From Cercophora sp. LCS_1 (Eukaryota; Ascomycota; Sordariomycetes; Sordariales; Lasiosphaeriaceae): a stretch of DNA of 64,000 nucleotides. Below, piece after piece: positions 63,710 through 64,000 of this stretch. Location of the stretch: the NCBI GenBank assembly GCA_036250225.1, contig JAPZLL010000072.1:1-64000 (forward strand). The letters are read 5' to 3'. Below the pieces are notes generated by a model. The model worked only from the letters and a program-made list of their open reading frames with translations. It made no database searches and was not told the DNA's origin. The number at the start of each line of letters is the position of its first letter. Within the stretch, counting starts at the first letter, position 1. A program made the position numbers and the translations under genes.

Positions 63710-64000
63710 GGTACGGCTGTGTGGGAAGTGGACAGATTGGACGAGTGACGGATGCCAGAGGGTGTTATTTGATACCACAGGGGATGGTTTGAATATCTTT
63801 GGAAAGTGAGTTGTTGATACCATGAAAGAACGGATTGAGCGATATTTGTCTAAATGAATCACAACTGTGATACTGAGTCCGCATGCTGATTGCTCGGGAG
63901 ATCGGGTTGTGTATCTGTTGCGTCGGATACCCTTCACTTACTGACGCATTATGAACCGGCAAAACAGATTAATAACTTGAAGCTTCAGCAAAATGCCCTG

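Overview
This window is nuclear DNA from a filamentous ascomycete, most likely a Sordariomycete. The evidence is the gene architecture: introns of about 46-80 bases with GTANGT-type donors and CTAAC/CTGAC branch sites, GC-rich coding exons and A/T-richer spacers. The gene families are also typically fungal: PTH11-like rhodopsin-fold receptors, F-box proteins with Cys-rich tails, an eqolisin glutamic peptidase, a 24-residue copper-type metallothionein, a helo-like STAND N-terminal domain, and a Fot1/pogo transposon carrying RIP-like stop codons. The genus cannot be named from sequence reading alone.

Layout, left to right. 0-7 kb holds a stop-riddled Fot1-type transposon cut by the window edge, a truncated C5-cytosine-methyltransferase-like gene, a 663-residue coiled-coil protein of unknown function and a broken C-terminal piece of a HET-type protein. 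7-10 kb holds two convergent PTH11-like seven-helix receptors. 11-18.5 kb holds an aminoglycoside-phosphotransferase-fold protein, a small basic protein, a secreted Cys-rich protein, the metallothionein (missed by ORF-length cutoffs) and a UFD1-domain protein. 20-28 kb holds an F-box protein with two possible C-termini, a secreted intradiol ring-cleavage dioxygenase and a DHA1-type MFS drug transporter.

28-32 kb is a 4.2-kb gene desert. 32-42 kb holds a secreted glutamic peptidase, two same-strand F-box genes with a small unresolved gene between them, a malate/L-lactate dehydrogenase-family enzyme, and an ammonium transporter preceded by six GATA-factor sites. 42-50 kb holds copies of a short dispersed repeat, a short-chain dehydrogenase, a helo-like protein and a cluster of three decayed genes. 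50-58.9 kb holds a secreted beta-lactamase-like protein, the chromatin actin-related protein Arp6, a multi-pass membrane protein and a Trf4-type poly(A) polymerase. The polymerase reading frame appears to continue past an in-frame TAA. 61.7-63.7 kb holds a hexose transporter containing two consecutive 13-base microexons.

The genes are individually transcribed and do not form an obvious biosynthetic cluster. Observations most worth a second look are: (1) a roughly 35-base dispersed element present in five intergenic copies; (2) the stop-interrupted, intron-containing tail of the Trf4-like gene; (3) a possible swap of Cys-rich C-terminal modules by alternative splicing in the F-box gene; (4) the methyltransferase-like relic with Ser in place of the PCQ cysteine; and (5) the pseudogene cluster at 47.8-49.4 kb. 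Exon coordinates were derived by eye from splice signals and frame, not from transcripts.
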